Source of the DNA: Stutzerimonas kunmingensis | Lineage (GTDB): Bacteria > Pseudomonadota > Gammaproteobacteria > Pseudomonadales > Pseudomonadaceae | NCBI RefSeq assembly: GCF_014764705.1 | Contig: NZ_JACXXG010000029.1 | Coordinates: 1-55,923 of the forward strand | DNA: 55,923 nucleotides | Direction of reading: 5' to 3' | Shown here: positions 55,881 to 55,923 of the stretch, piece by piece | Layout: every line of letters starts with the position of its first letter | Position numbering within the stretch: position 1 is the stretch's first letter | Notes under the pieces: model-generated | Told to the model about the DNA's origin: nothing | Database searches by the model: none | What the model saw: the letters and a program-made list of their open reading frames with translations, nothing else | Made by a program: the position numbers and the translations under genes

Positions 55881-55923
55881 ATGCGTGGACTCGACCTCAA
55901 ACAAAACGAGCTGTTCAGTTATA
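55881..55923 (+). CDS. DDE transposase, N-terminal fragment
   Basis: Fourteen codons from an ATG at 55881 read MRGLDLKQNELFSY, the usual beginning of IS5/IS1182-group transposases (MRG...LFSYV/I). An in-frame ATG lies upstream at 55842. The gene continues past the right edge. Confidence 0.6.
   Translation, partial: MRGLDLKQNELFSY

Larger units (their letters stand above)
55797..55923 (+). mobile_element. IS5/IS1182-like insertion sequence, left end
   Basis: The sequence TAGCAGGCCGTTGAAAAA resembles terminal repeats of IS1182/IS5-type elements, which often read (C)AGGCTGTTGAAAAA. It is followed by a hairpin and the start of a transposase frame. The exact boundary (near 55797) is uncertain because the other end is outside the window. 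Confidence 0.55.

Noticed and set aside
55650..55904. An 84-codon minus-strand frame upstream of nosR
   Set aside because: It runs through the IS end, the terminator hairpin and the nosR FNR box, and has no Shine-Dalgarno sequence or family resemblance.

Overview
The window looks like a chromosomal segment of a denitrifying pseudomonad of the Stutzerimonas (Pseudomonas) stutzeri group. The evidence is high GC content with strong third-position bias, a maltotetraose-forming amylase (amyP type) whose catalytic residues fall at the positions known for the P. stutzeri enzyme, and a cd1-type nir, norCBD and nosRZDFYL-tatE cluster. Both edges carry fragments that look like insertion-sequence ends: an IS66-type end at 1-127 and an IS5/IS1182-type end from about 55797.

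Region 1 (1-1.4 kb): an IS66-like end, a Nudix hydrolase gene whose 3' end is cut by that IS, and a LysE/RhtB exporter.

Region 2 (1.6-24.5 kb): a maltodextrin regulon. It encodes two exported amylases (MalS-like and the G4-amylase AmyP), maltoporin LamB, MalM lipoprotein, a MalE-MalF-MalG-MalK importer, a second orphan MalE-like binding protein, a cytoplasmic alpha-glucosidase, maltose O-acetyltransferase, the activator MalT, a chemoreceptor and a kinase-fold protein of unknown role. No malQ or malP is present, so imported dextrins are probably split by the alpha-glucosidase. Sites resembling MalT boxes lie in front of most transcription units. A glutathione S-transferase and a small thioredoxin-fold protein sit among these genes.

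Region 3 (24.7-40.0 kb): norCBD and nirSMCFDLGH on the minus strand, and nirQOP and nirJEN on the plus strand. Together they encode cytochrome cd1 nitrite reductase, its electron donors, the heme d1 pathway and nitric oxide reductase. The nirT and nirB genes described in P. stutzeri ZoBell are absent between nirS and nirM.

Region 4 (40.1-45.9 kb): a less-studied block with a LysR regulator, an HPP-family membrane protein with CBS domains (possibly a nitrite transporter), an orphan CcoN, a soluble CZB-type chemoreceptor and a short-chain dehydrogenase.

Region 5 (45.9-55.9 kb): nnrS, then tatE-nosL-Y-F-D-Z-R on the minus strand (nitrous oxide reduction), ending at the second IS.

Perfect or near-perfect FNR/Dnr boxes (TTGAT-N4-ATCAA) precede norC, nirS, nirQ, nosR, nnrS and probably nirJ, so the denitrification part should respond to low oxygen and NO. 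The likely regulators themselves are not in the window.
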